Positions 44,737-54,305 of a DNA stretch of 64,000 nt are shown piece by piece. Under the pieces are notes generated by a model that did not search any database, had not been told where the DNA came from, and saw only the letters and a list, made by a program, of their open reading frames with translations. Origin of the DNA: Rhodonellum sp041748555. Its GTDB lineage: Bacteria > Bacteroidota > Bacteroidia > Cytophagales > Cyclobacteriaceae. Numbering within the stretch: the first letter of the stretch is position 1; every line of letters starts with the position of its first letter. The stretch covers positions 1-64,000 of the forward strand of contig JBGTDA010000021.1 in NCBI GenBank assembly GCA_041748555.1. Direction: 5' to 3'. The position numbers were made by a program, and so were the translations under genes.

Positions 44737-46596
44737 ATGTGTGGAATAGCTGGTTTTGCCAAAAACACTCAACTGAAGGATTCTAGGCAGGTTATCGACA
44801 AACTTGTTGCTTCATTGAATCACAGGGGACCGGATGGATCCGGGTTTTTTGAAAATGAGTCAATTGCGCTTGTCCATACCAGATTATCGATCATAGATTT
44901 GAGCGAAAAAGGTAATCAACCATTATTTAATGAGGACAGATCTCTAGTGCTTATATGCAACGGAGAGATATATAATTATCAGGAAATCCGGTCCGGGTTG
45001 ATCAAAAAAGGTCATACTTTCAGTTCTTCTTCAGATAGTGAGGTGATTCTTCATTTATACGAGGAATTGGAAGGAAATCCAGAAAAGATTCTGAATGGGC
45101 TTACAGGAATGTTTGCATTTGCGCTCTGGGATTGTAAAAAAGAAAAACTGATTATTGCCAGGGATAGGGTAGGAATTAAACCAATGTTCTATTCCTTGGC
45201 GGAAGGGAAATTCGGGTTTGCTTCGGAGGTGGCCCCATTGGCGAATGCCGGGTTATTTTCCGTTCATCCGGATCCCACCTCACTTTTTGAGTATTTTTTG
45301 TTGGGAAGCATACCTGAACCTAATTCTTGGTATTCAGAAATCAAAACACTTCCACCTGCACATTATGGGGTATGGGAAGGAGGGAATTTTGAAATTCGTA
45401 AATTTTATAACTTACCCGAAACGCTCAATCACCATTACAAATCAGCATTGGAAGTTGCTGAAGAAGCGGAGGAGTTGTTGAAAGGAATTGTTTCGGAACA
45501 TTTGATTTCAGATGTACCGGTCGGCACTTTTTTATCTGCAGGAATTGACTCAAGTTTGATCAGCCATTATGCAGGAGAACAACAAAAAGGAATTCATTCC
45601 TTTTCGGCAGCCTTTCCCGGTGAACCTGAAGATGAATCCAAAATAGCTGCACAAACCGCTCAAAAAATCGGTGCTTCCCATGATTCCTTTGTCATTGATA
45701 CAGATTTTTTCCACGATTTTGATCAATATTACGGGAATATGGATCAGCCTTTTGGAATCAGCAGTGCCTTGTCACTTTCACGAATAAGTTCCATCGCAAA
45801 AACCAAGGTCAAAGTGGTGTTGAGTGGTGATGGTGCAGATGAACTTATGGGAGGTTACGGCAGACATGTGCCATTTTATAATCCACCTTTATTAAAGGGC
45901 CTTCCAAAACCTGTTCGTTCCTTCATTTTCAAAGGCGTCGGTAAAGGTCTAGGTCGTGATTCCCTTGTCAAAGCTGCAGATTATCTAAAGATATCTGACA
46001 GTGAAAAATACCTTAACAGATATCAAATTCTACAGGAACAGGAATGTTTGGAACTTATACATCCGGATATCCGAAAGCAAGTGGATATTTCCCGATATAA
46101 AAACCGTTTGGAAACCGTTTGGAATGAATATTCCGGTGAGGAAATGCTCAATAAGATGCTTTACCTGGATTTGAAAACCAGTCTGGTGGATGAGATGTTG
46201 ACGAAAGTGGATCGAATGACCATGAGTCAGGGGCTGGAGGCAAGAGTTCCTTTCTTGGACCACCGGTTTGTTGAATTTTGCTTTTCAATTCCTGAAAAAT
46301 TCAAACGGAATGAAAAATGGGGTAAACTTCCATTAAGATTGTTGGTTCAAAAGCACTTTGGTGATGACCTTGCATTCAGGGAAAAAACAGGATTCAATTC
46401 TCCTTTAAAAAAGATGTTGTCGGAAGATAAACTTACCAAAAATCTCTTTTTTGATAAATTGAATTCCTTGGGAAAGTCCGGAATGATGGATATTGATAAG
46501 ATCACTCAAAAGTTCGGGAGAAGTAATCCCAGTCATATTGACCCTTCTTTGGCGTTTGGAATTGTTACATTGAGTTATTTTTTGGATAAGAATTGA
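44737..46596 (+). CDS. AsnB-type glutamine-hydrolysing amidotransferase, copy 1
   Basis: A 619-residue two-domain enzyme. N-terminal glutaminase: the nucleophile Cys2 after Met removal (MCGIAGF), LNHRGPDGSG, RLSIIDLSEKGNQPL, NGEIYNY. C-terminal synthetase: ATP pyrophosphatase-like loop SAGIDSS (267-273; the usual SGG is SAG), LSGDGADELMGGYGRH, TKVDRMTMSQGLEARVPFLDH. Such AsnB-like enzymes in polysaccharide loci (for example WbpS of P. aeruginosa) amidate uronic acids rather than make asparagine. Two uronate pathways are encoded nearby, so a uronamide role is likely; true asparagine synthesis is the alternative. It overlaps the next gene by four bases. Confidence 0.88.
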   Translation: MCGIAGFAKNTQLKDSRQVIDKLVASLNHRGPDGSGFFENESIALVHTRLSIIDLSEKGNQPLFNEDRSLVLICNGEIYNYQEIRSGLIKKGHTFSSSSDSEVILHLYEELEGNPEKILNGLTGMFAFALWDCKKEKLIIARDRVGIKPMFYSLAEGKFGFASEVAPLANAGLFSVHPDPTSLFEYFLLGSIPEPNSWYSEIKTLPPAHYGVWEGGNFEIRKFYNLPETLNHHYKSALEVAEEAEELLKGIVSEHLISDVPVGTFLSAGIDSSLISHYAGEQQKGIHSFSAAFPGEPEDESKIAAQTAQKIGASHDSFVIDTDFFHDFDQYYGNMDQPFGISSALSLSRISSIAKTKVKVVLSGDGADELMGGYGRHVPFYNPPLLKGLPKPVRSFIFKGVGKGLGRDSLVKAADYLKISDSEKYLNRYQILQEQECLELIHPDIRKQVDISRYKNRLETVWNEYSGEEMLNKMLYLDLKTSLVDEMLTKVDRMTMSQGLEARVPFLDHRFVEFCFSIPEKFKRNEKWGKLPLRLLVQKHFGDDLAFREKTGFNSPLKKMLSEDKLTKNLFFDKLNSLGKSGMMDIDKITQKFGRSNPSHIDPSLAFGIVTLSYFLDKN

Positions 46597-47828
46597 AAAT
46601 AATTATTTTAACTCCCAATTATCCCAGAAAAAATGCCACTATGAATGGTATTTTTATCCATCAACAAATCAAAGCCTTACAGGAATTGGGATGTGAATGC
46701 CATGTTTTGCTGGATTATAATTGGTTTCCATGGGGCGGCTTGCATAAAACCCATGGTTATTGGCGTTCCGGTTTTGAAGCCTTCCATAATTATTTGGATG
46801 AGGTGGAGGGAATTACCATCCATAAAGTACCCTCATTTGTAAAAATGCCCAACAGGCTATTTCCTGAAAATTATTACGAAAGACTGGGGCGTTCATTTTC
46901 CAGGTATATTCAGAAGACTCCTTCTCTTAAAAATGCTGATTGGATATATGCCCACTTTTTAACTGATTTTGGATACATCGGTACAAAAGTAAAGGCCTTG
47001 ACAGGAATCAAATTAGCGGCGATTGCAAGAGGGGATGATATTCATGCTTGGCCCAATGAAAATCCCGGCTTAATCCGCCATATTGAAGCGGTTTTTGACC
47101 ATGCTGATCTGATTTTTGCCAATAGCCGAAGGCTTGCTGATGATGCCAATGAACTTGTTTCGGAGAAATATCAGAAGGAAGTCCATATTATTTATAATGG
47201 TGTTGATTTGGACAAGTTCAGGCCAGCGGAAAGGGAAGAAAAACAGTTACTTCAGAGAAATTTCCATCTTGACCCAACAAAAAAATTCCTGCTTTGTGTG
47301 GGAACCCCACTAAAGGAGAAAGGGTGGTTAGTGCTTTTTGATGCGATGGCTGAAATAAAGAATGAATTAGAGCATTGGGAATTGCTGTGTGTGGCAATTA
47401 ACAGAAATAGTGATGATACCCTTGATTTAAAAAGAGAGGCGGCAGATCGGAGATTGGGAGGCCATGTAATTGTAATGGGACAGCTTTCCCATGATGATTT
47501 GGCAAAACTGTATCGGGCTGTTGATGCTTTTGTTCTTCCCAGTTATAATGAAGGAATGGCCAATGCATTGTTGGAAGCTGCAGCTTCAAATCTAAGGATC
47601 ATTGCGTCCGATGTTGGTGGACATTCCGAAATTTTTACGGATGCTCCCGATTGTTTCCTCGTTCAGCCCGGGGATTTGGATGAGTTAAAATCAGCATTGA
47701 AAAAATTGACTACAACAGATCTGAATAAACCAGTGTGGACAAGGGAGATGGTGAAGAAAGTCGGTACTTTTTCGGACAACTCCAAAAAATTACTGGAGCA
47801 CTTTACTAAAAGTCAAAGCTTTGTTTGA
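46593..47828 (+). CDS. GT4 family glycosyltransferase
   Basis: A 411-residue GT-B enzyme with NGIFIHQQIKALQELGCE, AIARGDDIHAW (about 142-152), IYNGVDLDKF, LCVGTPLKEKGWLVL and the donor site YNEGMANALLEAAASNLRIIASDVGGHSEI (EX7E). The start is TTG at 46593, which overlaps the AsnB stop as TTGA. Donor unknown. Confidence 0.88.
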   Translation: MKIIILTPNYPRKNATMNGIFIHQQIKALQELGCECHVLLDYNWFPWGGLHKTHGYWRSGFEAFHNYLDEVEGITIHKVPSFVKMPNRLFPENYYERLGRSFSRYIQKTPSLKNADWIYAHFLTDFGYIGTKVKALTGIKLAAIARGDDIHAWPNENPGLIRHIEAVFDHADLIFANSRRLADDANELVSEKYQKEVHIIYNGVDLDKFRPAEREEKQLLQRNFHLDPTKKFLLCVGTPLKEKGWLVLFDAMAEIKNELEHWELLCVAINRNSDDTLDLKREAADRRLGGHVIVMGQLSHDDLAKLYRAVDAFVLPSYNEGMANALLEAAASNLRIIASDVGGHSEIFTDAPDCFLVQPGDLDELKSALKKLTTTDLNKPVWTREMVKKVGTFSDNSKKLLEHFTKSQSFV

Positions 47829-47864
47829 AGGAAGACCACAGTCACAAATCCATTGGAGTATAAG

Positions 47865-48815
47865 ATGATGGTCAGCATTATCATACCGACCTTCAACAGG
47901 AAAAACCTATTGACAATTACTTTGGATTCTTTATCTCTTGATTATGGTACAGAAAAGGAAGTCATCGTTGTTGATGACGGTTCAACCGATGGGACCGAGG
48001 CAACGGTGAAAGTCAAATACCCAAGTGTACGTTTCTTTAAACAGAATCAACAGGGTGCTCCGGCTGCAAGGAATCTGGGATTAAAAGAAGCAAGCGGAGA
48101 ATTTGTTATCTTTCTGGATTCAGATGATTTATTGGAAGGAGGGTTTATTGAATCAAAATTAGATGCTTTCGGAGACAAACCCCAAATGGATGCCATTTAT
48201 GGTTCCTGGGATTTTTTTAAAGGTGATGGTGTATTCAATCCATCTGATATTATTCCAAGATTCTCGGGGTATCCTCTCTACAAAGAGGATCAGGAATTCG
48301 AAATCATGAAAAATTTATTGGGAGGTTGGTTTATTCCGGTTTCGGCAGTGATGTGGAAAAAAAGTTTTTTGGAGAGAATAGGGGGATTTAGACCCGACCT
48401 CTCAATAAACCAAGATGTAGACCTGATATTTAGAGCGATAGTTAGTGATTTTAAAATCTGTGGAGAAAAGAGCCCAAGAACATTGATTCGCGATCATAAC
48501 AGTGATAGGGTTGGAGTTGTAAAGAATGATCTAATCAAAATAAACCAAGTATACGAACTTCGTAATTTTTTCATAAATGAATTAAAAGTTGCAGGAAAGT
48601 GGAATAAAAAATATGCCAATGCTTTGGCAGAGTATTCCTTTGATATGTGGTCTTTGTACAGAAAGGAACTGCCGGTGGGAGCAAAGAAATTTCTTGATCT
48701 CAGCAAGTCTCTCAATCCCAACCTGGAAGTAAAAGGTGGGTTTGTTTATCAAATGTTAGGAAAAGTGATCGGAAGCCACAGAGCAGTAATGATTAAACAA
48801 GCAGTAAAATTCTAG
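47865..48815 (+). CDS. Family 2 glycosyltransferase
   Basis: A GT-A enzyme of 316 residues: MVSIIIPTFNRKNLLTITLDSL, VIVVDDGSTDGTE (about 32-44), GAPAARNLGLKEASGEFVIFLDSDDLL (DxD-type Asp-Ser-Asp near residue 91), and GGFRPDLSINQDVDLIFRAI (catalytic-base region). I prefer ATG 47865 to the in-frame TTG at 47853. It is followed by the second AsnB gene three bases later. Confidence 0.88.
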   Translation: MMVSIIIPTFNRKNLLTITLDSLSLDYGTEKEVIVVDDGSTDGTEATVKVKYPSVRFFKQNQQGAPAARNLGLKEASGEFVIFLDSDDLLEGGFIESKLDAFGDKPQMDAIYGSWDFFKGDGVFNPSDIIPRFSGYPLYKEDQEFEIMKNLLGGWFIPVSAVMWKKSFLERIGGFRPDLSINQDVDLIFRAIVSDFKICGEKSPRTLIRDHNSDRVGVVKNDLIKINQVYELRNFFINELKVAGKWNKKYANALAEYSFDMWSLYRKELPVGAKKFLDLSKSLNPNLEVKGGFVYQMLGKVIGSHRAVMIKQAVKF

Positions 48816-48818
48816 AAG

Positions 48819-50771
48819 ATGTGTGGAATATTCGGAGTAATCAAAAAACAATCCATATTGATTCCTTTAAAGGAAGCAACACAGATCATCCGTCATCGCG
48901 GACCCAATGATGCCGGTTATCTGCTTTGGGCACCTGGTGATACTCCCAAAATATTTGCAGATGAGGATACTGCCGAGGAAAGTAAAATTTTCCACAGGCT
49001 TGAAACTTTAGATGATACCAATTATCAGGTAGCTTTTGGCCATAGGCGGTTATCTATTTTGGATCTGAGTCCGGCAGGACACCAACCCATGATTTATAAG
49101 CAGCTCTCTCTTTGCTTTAATGGAGAAATCTACAATTACCTGGAAGTAAGAGCTGAATTGATTAAAATGGGTCGGGTATTCCAGACTCAAAGTGATACAG
49201 AAGTGATATTGCAAGCTTGGGATCAGTGGGAAGAGAAATGTCTACATCGTTTCAACGGAATGTTTGCTTTTCTTATTTTGGATTCAAATTCCAAAAAATT
49301 ATTTGTAGTCAGGGATAGGTTTGGGGTAAAACCACTTTATTATACTAGCTGTGAAGGATATATCGCTTTTGCTTCAGAAGTAAAACAGCTAAGGATTTTG
49401 CCTCAATATGCTTTTAATCTAAACGAACAGATTGCTTTTGATTATCTCAGATACGGATATCTTGATCATGAAACTGATACTTTTGAAAAAGGAATTTGCC
49501 AGGTAGATCCAGGGCAAATGATTACTGTAGACCTTGTTTCAAATTCATTGTCCCACCGTCAATGGTATGTTTTTGAACCAAAACCGTGGGTCGGTTCCAT
49601 GCAAAAAGCAGATGAATCATTCCGGGAATTACTGAAAGATGCTGTAAGATTGAGGCTTCGAAGTGATGTCCCGGTAGGAAGTGCCCTCAGCGGGGGATTG
49701 GATAGCAGTACACTTGTTTGTTTGATGCGTGAGCTGTTGGACGAAAATGGACAGGAGGATAAAGTACTGGAAACCGTTACGAGTTGCAGTAAGGATAAAA
49801 GGTACGACGAAACCGAATTTGCAGAGATCATCAACAGGCAAACAAAATCTAAAAGCCACAAAATATTTCCTTCTTTCGATAAACTTCGGGAAGATCTGGA
49901 CAGTCTGATCTGGCATATGGACTACCCTTTTGGAAGTACCAGCCAATTCAGCCAATGGTGCGTCTTTGAAGGTGCAGGCAAAGCAGGACTAACCGTTATG
50001 ATAAACGGTCAGGGCGCAGATGAACAGTTGGCTGGATATGGAGGCAACGATCTCCCATTATATGTGGGGCTTTTTCGTAGCGGAAAGTGGGGACATTTAT
50101 TGCGGGAAGCCAAAAATTATAAAGAAACTCATGGAAATTACCCTGTAGGATTTTTGTTAGGAGCTTTTCAGAATCCACTACCGGAAAAAATGAAAAATCT
50201 GATTCCTGATAGATGGCGACCTGGAAAAGAAGACCATCCCGATTGGATCAATCCAAAGGATTGTAAAGAGCATAACTGGAGTTCAACTTCCCTTCAGGGC
50301 AATCTGATGAATCAGATACAAACATCTCCCTTACCCTCATTGTTGCGGTATGAAGACAGGAACAGCATGGCTTTTTCTGTTGAAAGCAGGACTCCCTTTA
50401 TGGATTACCGGTTGATGGAATTTACAATGGGTTTACCCGAAGAAATGGTCTATAGAAATGGAGAAAGGAAATATATCCTCAGAAAAAGTTTTAGAGGATT
50501 GGTCCCTGATGCCATTTTGGACAGGAGGGATAAGATGGGGTTTGTATCGGCGGAGGAAAGGTGGTTAAAGCAAGATGGAAAGGATTGGTTTTTGGAACAG
50601 CTGACGAGCAACCAAAATCCACTTGATTTTTTTAATGAAAATAAAGTCATGAAATTCTTTGAGGATACTCAGACCGGTAATATTCCTTTTTCATTTGATT
50701 CCTGGAGAATCGTGAATTTCAAATATTGGTATGGAGAAATGATAAAAGAAGAAATTGAATTAAAAAATTAA
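48819..50771 (+). CDS. AsnB-type glutamine-hydrolysing amidotransferase, copy 2
   Basis: A 650-residue enzyme, about 30 longer than the other two copies because of extra residues in the glutaminase domain (APGDTPKIFADEDTAEESKIF, about 48-68). Seen: Cys2 (MCGIFGV), RHRGPNDAGY, NGEIYNYLE, the canonical loop SGGLDSS (291-297), NGQGADEQLAGYGG and RYEDRNSMAFSVESRTPFMDY. Role as for copy 1: transfer of glutamine nitrogen to a carboxylate, probably a uronic acid. Divergence between the copies suggests different substrates and not simple recent duplication. Confidence 0.88.
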   Translation: MCGIFGVIKKQSILIPLKEATQIIRHRGPNDAGYLLWAPGDTPKIFADEDTAEESKIFHRLETLDDTNYQVAFGHRRLSILDLSPAGHQPMIYKQLSLCFNGEIYNYLEVRAELIKMGRVFQTQSDTEVILQAWDQWEEKCLHRFNGMFAFLILDSNSKKLFVVRDRFGVKPLYYTSCEGYIAFASEVKQLRILPQYAFNLNEQIAFDYLRYGYLDHETDTFEKGICQVDPGQMITVDLVSNSLSHRQWYVFEPKPWVGSMQKADESFRELLKDAVRLRLRSDVPVGSALSGGLDSSTLVCLMRELLDENGQEDKVLETVTSCSKDKRYDETEFAEIINRQTKSKSHKIFPSFDKLREDLDSLIWHMDYPFGSTSQFSQWCVFEGAGKAGLTVMINGQGADEQLAGYGGNDLPLYVGLFRSGKWGHLLREAKNYKETHGNYPVGFLLGAFQNPLPEKMKNLIPDRWRPGKEDHPDWINPKDCKEHNWSSTSLQGNLMNQIQTSPLPSLLRYEDRNSMAFSVESRTPFMDYRLMEFTMGLPEEMVYRNGERKYILRKSFRGLVPDAILDRRDKMGFVSAEERWLKQDGKDWFLEQLTSNQNPLDFFNENKVMKFFEDTQTGNIPFSFDSWRIVNFKYWYGEMIKEEIELKN

Positions 50772-50807
50772 TTTGTTCATCGATTCCACACAGGAAAATA
50801 AAGCTTA

Positions 50808-51938
50808 ATGATAATTTTTAAAATATTTGATCACATATATGCTAGAATCATTATCCCGGTAGTTGATAATAACATATGGAGATTGAAAGAAAATGGACAC
50901 AACATAATAGCTGTTAAATTTGAAACTCACCGAAAAAAAATAAAAGAATATTATCCCGAGATTGATACCGTCCAATTATTGGAAAAAAATCCATCCCATT
51001 ATGAGTTTCTTTTACATAACTTTACATCTTATATCTTTGAAATAAAAAATGTTTTTTTAGAACCGGAGTATGGTTGGGTTATTTTGAAACCATTTAAAAT
51101 TTTTAAATTCTCCTTTCCATTGGTTAATGACCCATGGGACATTAAAAAAACAAGACCTTCAACAATCAGATTTCTTTCCCCATTCAGAAAGACAGTTTTT
51201 TTGAAAGAAGCCATTAGTATAAGATATGCATGGCAAAATTTTTATCATTTTTTTATTGATACACTGAGTCAGTTATTTTTATTGGAGGAAAACAATGTTC
51301 CGAGACATATTCCGGTTATAGTTTCTTATGAATTTCCGGAAATAAAATATGTTCAGGAATTTTTAGATATCAGTTCATTCATATCACGAAAAATAATTGT
51401 TCAAACCACAAGTGAATATTTTCATGTAGAAAAACTTATCATTTGTAAAGACACATTTTATTCCGAAAGCATATTTGAAGTTGTGAGATCGATTGATCAC
51501 ATCAGAGAATGTTCAAATAATGAAAAGATATTTATTTTTAGGCCGTTGGATCATGGAAGGGCTATTTTAAATTTTAATGAAATAAAAGAATTGATGATCA
51601 AATTCGGATATAAATTGGTTGACTCTTCCAAATTGACTTTGAGGGAACAGATCAGCTTATTTTCCGGTGCATCAGAAGTCGTAGGGATTCATGGAGCGGG
51701 ATTGACAAATATCATTTTCAGGACCGGTTACCCACTAAAGTTATTGGAAATCTTTCCGGGGAAGGAGCTCACTCCCCAGCATTATAAAAATCTTTCTTCC
51801 AAATTGGGGTTTGAATATTCAAATCTCGTGGGAGAGATGAATACAACAGATACTTACAAAAATTTCAATTTATCAGCAACCTTACTCGAAGAGAAAATGC
51901 TTTCTTTTTTTGGTTACAAAGATCAATTTGATCAATGA
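50808..51938 (+). CDS. Glycosyltransferase family 61-like (DUF563)
   Basis: A 376-residue protein. The GT61 hallmarks are present: YAWQNFYHFFIDTLSQLFLLEE (about 138-159, with the conserved NxxHFxxD pattern), IFIFRPLDHGRAILNFNEI, and EVVGIHGAGLTNIIFRTG (about 297-314, the conserved HGAGLTN). Eukaryotic members transfer xylose or GlcNAc; bacterial members are known in capsule and LPS loci. The first 110 residues are less conserved and AT-rich. Donor unknown. Confidence 0.82.
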   Translation: MIIFKIFDHIYARIIIPVVDNNIWRLKENGHNIIAVKFETHRKKIKEYYPEIDTVQLLEKNPSHYEFLLHNFTSYIFEIKNVFLEPEYGWVILKPFKIFKFSFPLVNDPWDIKKTRPSTIRFLSPFRKTVFLKEAISIRYAWQNFYHFFIDTLSQLFLLEENNVPRHIPVIVSYEFPEIKYVQEFLDISSFISRKIIVQTTSEYFHVEKLIICKDTFYSESIFEVVRSIDHIRECSNNEKIFIFRPLDHGRAILNFNEIKELMIKFGYKLVDSSKLTLREQISLFSGASEVVGIHGAGLTNIIFRTGYPLKLLEIFPGKELTPQHYKNLSSKLGFEYSNLVGEMNTTDTYKNFNLSATLLEEKMLSFFGYKDQFDQ

Positions 51939-51953
51939 TTTTGATTTAAAACT

Positions 51954-53114
51954 ATGAAAAAAGTTCTTTTTATAGCTTACCATAACTCCCAAAATAAAAG
52001 TATACAATCCACTGCCTTGGTGAGACGGATTGATCAATATGAAAGCTACTTTTTGGAGAGGGGATATAAGATTGATTATATCACCACGAAAAATGAGTCT
52101 TTGGATTTAGTTGTTTGGGATAATAGAACCCTTGAAATACCCTTGGTAAAATATCTTAATAATGAGATTTTAAATAAAATCAACACCTTTTTTGTCATGC
52201 TGATTTGGGGAGACCGGATAGGATATAGTTTATATAAAAACCGTAAAGAAATTTTATCTTTTATTGAGGATGATTATAATTTGATAATCTCTTTTTTTAC
52301 TCCAAGAGGGACTATTTGGTTAGGAGAATATTTGAAGAAAAAGCTTAAAATTACATGGTGGGTTGATTTGCAGGATTCTTTGGTAGATGGACTTAAAAGC
52401 CATAACATACCCGTAGGCATCCCTTGGCTGAAGCGGAAACTTGCTTTAGCTGATGAAATAATTCATGTTTCACCTGAATGGTCCCAAGAAGATTCTGAAA
52501 GGATCAACAAGAAAATTAAAACTTTTAGACATTGTATTCCTAATATAACAGAGTCCGATCATCCATTCCGGCTTGATAGTTCTCAATCACCCAAAATAAA
52601 ATTGTTTTATGCGGGGAATATTCATTTTTATGCAATGGAACCGGAACTTATGTCGGAGTCACTTCATCACTTTGAGAATCAAATTGATTTTTATTATGCG
52701 GGAGAGAGCAGAACTTCAGATATATTGAGAAAAATGGCCATCCCGACCATTGACCTTGGGTATTTAGATAAAGACCAACTTCAAAAAGCTTATGAAGAAG
52801 CAGATATCATCGTGCTTTTTGCTTGGACAAAAAGTGACAGACTTGTAATTCCCTCAAAATTTTATGAAGCCTGCGCCTTTAATAAGCCAATATTGGTAGT
52901 GGGAAAGGACAGTGGTGCATTTCATGATTTATATAAGGAATGGGGACATCCAAACGTGGTCAATGACACTGAGGGTAAAGTTTTGGAAACTATTGGATCC
53001 TATATAAACGGTAAGAATGAAGGGCTTTTTTGTATAGAAAACTGTACCTCCCCTGTTTCTGACCAAAAGGGATTTTATAAATTTTTGGATAACCTGGTGT
53101 CCGAAAAATTATGA
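51954..53114 (+). CDS. GT-B fold glycosyltransferase
   Basis: A 386-residue enzyme: KVLFIAYHNSQNKSIQSTALVRRI at the start, WWVDLQDSLVDGL in the acceptor domain, LFYAGNIHFYAMEPELM at the start of the donor domain, and KSDRLVIPSKFYEACAFNKPILVVG, the altered donor-site motif (KFYE in place of EX7E) seen in many WbuB-like transferases. ATG 51954 is 15 bases after the GT61 stop. Its end overlaps the next gene by four bases. Substrates unknown. Confidence 0.78.
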   Translation: MKKVLFIAYHNSQNKSIQSTALVRRIDQYESYFLERGYKIDYITTKNESLDLVVWDNRTLEIPLVKYLNNEILNKINTFFVMLIWGDRIGYSLYKNRKEILSFIEDDYNLIISFFTPRGTIWLGEYLKKKLKITWWVDLQDSLVDGLKSHNIPVGIPWLKRKLALADEIIHVSPEWSQEDSERINKKIKTFRHCIPNITESDHPFRLDSSQSPKIKLFYAGNIHFYAMEPELMSESLHHFENQIDFYYAGESRTSDILRKMAIPTIDLGYLDKDQLQKAYEEADIIVLFAWTKSDRLVIPSKFYEACAFNKPILVVGKDSGAFHDLYKEWGHPNVVNDTEGKVLETIGSYINGKNEGLFCIENCTSPVSDQKGFYKFLDNLVSEKL

Positions 53115-54304
53115 TTGCCTTTCTCTGCCACCCATATCATAGAGGAGGGGTTACTTCTTGGATGAAGGATGTGTTTTTGGAAGCAATCAGGCAGGAAATA
53201 AATTCGGTGTTCCTTACTGTCAATCCCCAAAGTACTTTTATATCAGGAGGTAACAGACCGGATATGGTTTCCTTTATAGGAAAGAATAGCTATGTTTTCT
53301 TTGATCAGGTTGGACGGGATTTTGAACTCGGAACATTGGATTACCGTGTTTCAGTTTATCGTAAACTTATCCAAAAACATGTTAATCTTGGTGCTATCGT
53401 TATTCCTTCCGATGATGAGGCCTGTTGGAAAGCTTGTTGTCAATTGAGCAATTCATATAAAGTTATAGGAGTCCTGCATAGTGACGATGAAGCTTATTAT
53501 GATCTTTTTCGGAAATATGCAAAATATCTTTCAGGTGCAGTTTCTGTTTCCAATAGAATTAAAAACCATGTGGCTGACCAGGATGAAAAAATTCCACATG
53601 TTGTCATTCCATGTGGCATTCCTCTAAATGAGTTTAAAGTTGGTTTAAAAACCGATAACATTATTTCCTGGATAGGGAGAATTGAAGAAGAACAAAAAAG
53701 GGTGACGGATATTCCGAAAATTGCTAAGGAATTGAAGGTCAATTTTGATGATTGGAAAATGCACGTATATGGGGATGGAGGAAAACTTCAGGAACTCAGG
53801 TCTCAAACCACCCTGGACAATCTTGATAATCATTTATTTTTTCATGGATGGACTTCCTCAGAAATTCTTAAAGAGAAATTGTCTTTTTCTAAGATTTTAC
53901 TCCAAACCTCTAATTATGAAGGAATGTCTGTTGCTGTAATGGAAGCATTGGGTTCAGGATGTAAAATAGTCAGTTCAGAGGTAAGTGGGGTGGAGGATTT
54001 AGTCAATGATCCTATTGCCAAGGATATTGTTTACATCTACCCTGTGGGCAATAATAAGGAGGCGAAAAGACTTTTGGTTAATGCATTGAAAAATGAAAAT
54101 CCAAATCAACCCCTTTTAGCCAGGGAATTGGCCGAGAAATATTACAGTATTATATCCTGTCTGAGAGCTTATTGTGAATTTGGAAAGGATCTGGATACCA
54201 TCAGAATTCCCTATCCAATTTCATTTTCAATGAAATTCAACACAAAAATATCCACATCATTAGCCCTGATGCGGCATTGGAAGTATAAAATAATCAAGAA
54301 ATAA
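53111..54304 (+). CDS. GT4 family glycosyltransferase
   Basis: A 397-residue GT-B enzyme: MIAFLCHPYHRGGVTSWMKD (acceptor Gly loop), SNRIKNHVADQ, VIPCGIPLNEF, ISWIGRIEEEQKRVTDIPKI (donor domain), and EX7E in NYEGMSVAVMEALGSGCKIVSSEVSGVEDLV. Four-base overlap with the preceding gene, one-base gap to the third AsnB gene. Confidence 0.87.
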   Translation: MIAFLCHPYHRGGVTSWMKDVFLEAIRQEINSVFLTVNPQSTFISGGNRPDMVSFIGKNSYVFFDQVGRDFELGTLDYRVSVYRKLIQKHVNLGAIVIPSDDEACWKACCQLSNSYKVIGVLHSDDEAYYDLFRKYAKYLSGAVSVSNRIKNHVADQDEKIPHVVIPCGIPLNEFKVGLKTDNIISWIGRIEEEQKRVTDIPKIAKELKVNFDDWKMHVYGDGGKLQELRSQTTLDNLDNHLFFHGWTSSEILKEKLSFSKILLQTSNYEGMSVAVMEALGSGCKIVSSEVSGVEDLVNDPIAKDIVYIYPVGNNKEAKRLLVNALKNENPNQPLLARELAEKYYSIISCLRAYCEFGKDLDTIRIPYPISFSMKFNTKISTSLALMRHWKYKIIKK

Positions 54305-54305
54305 A

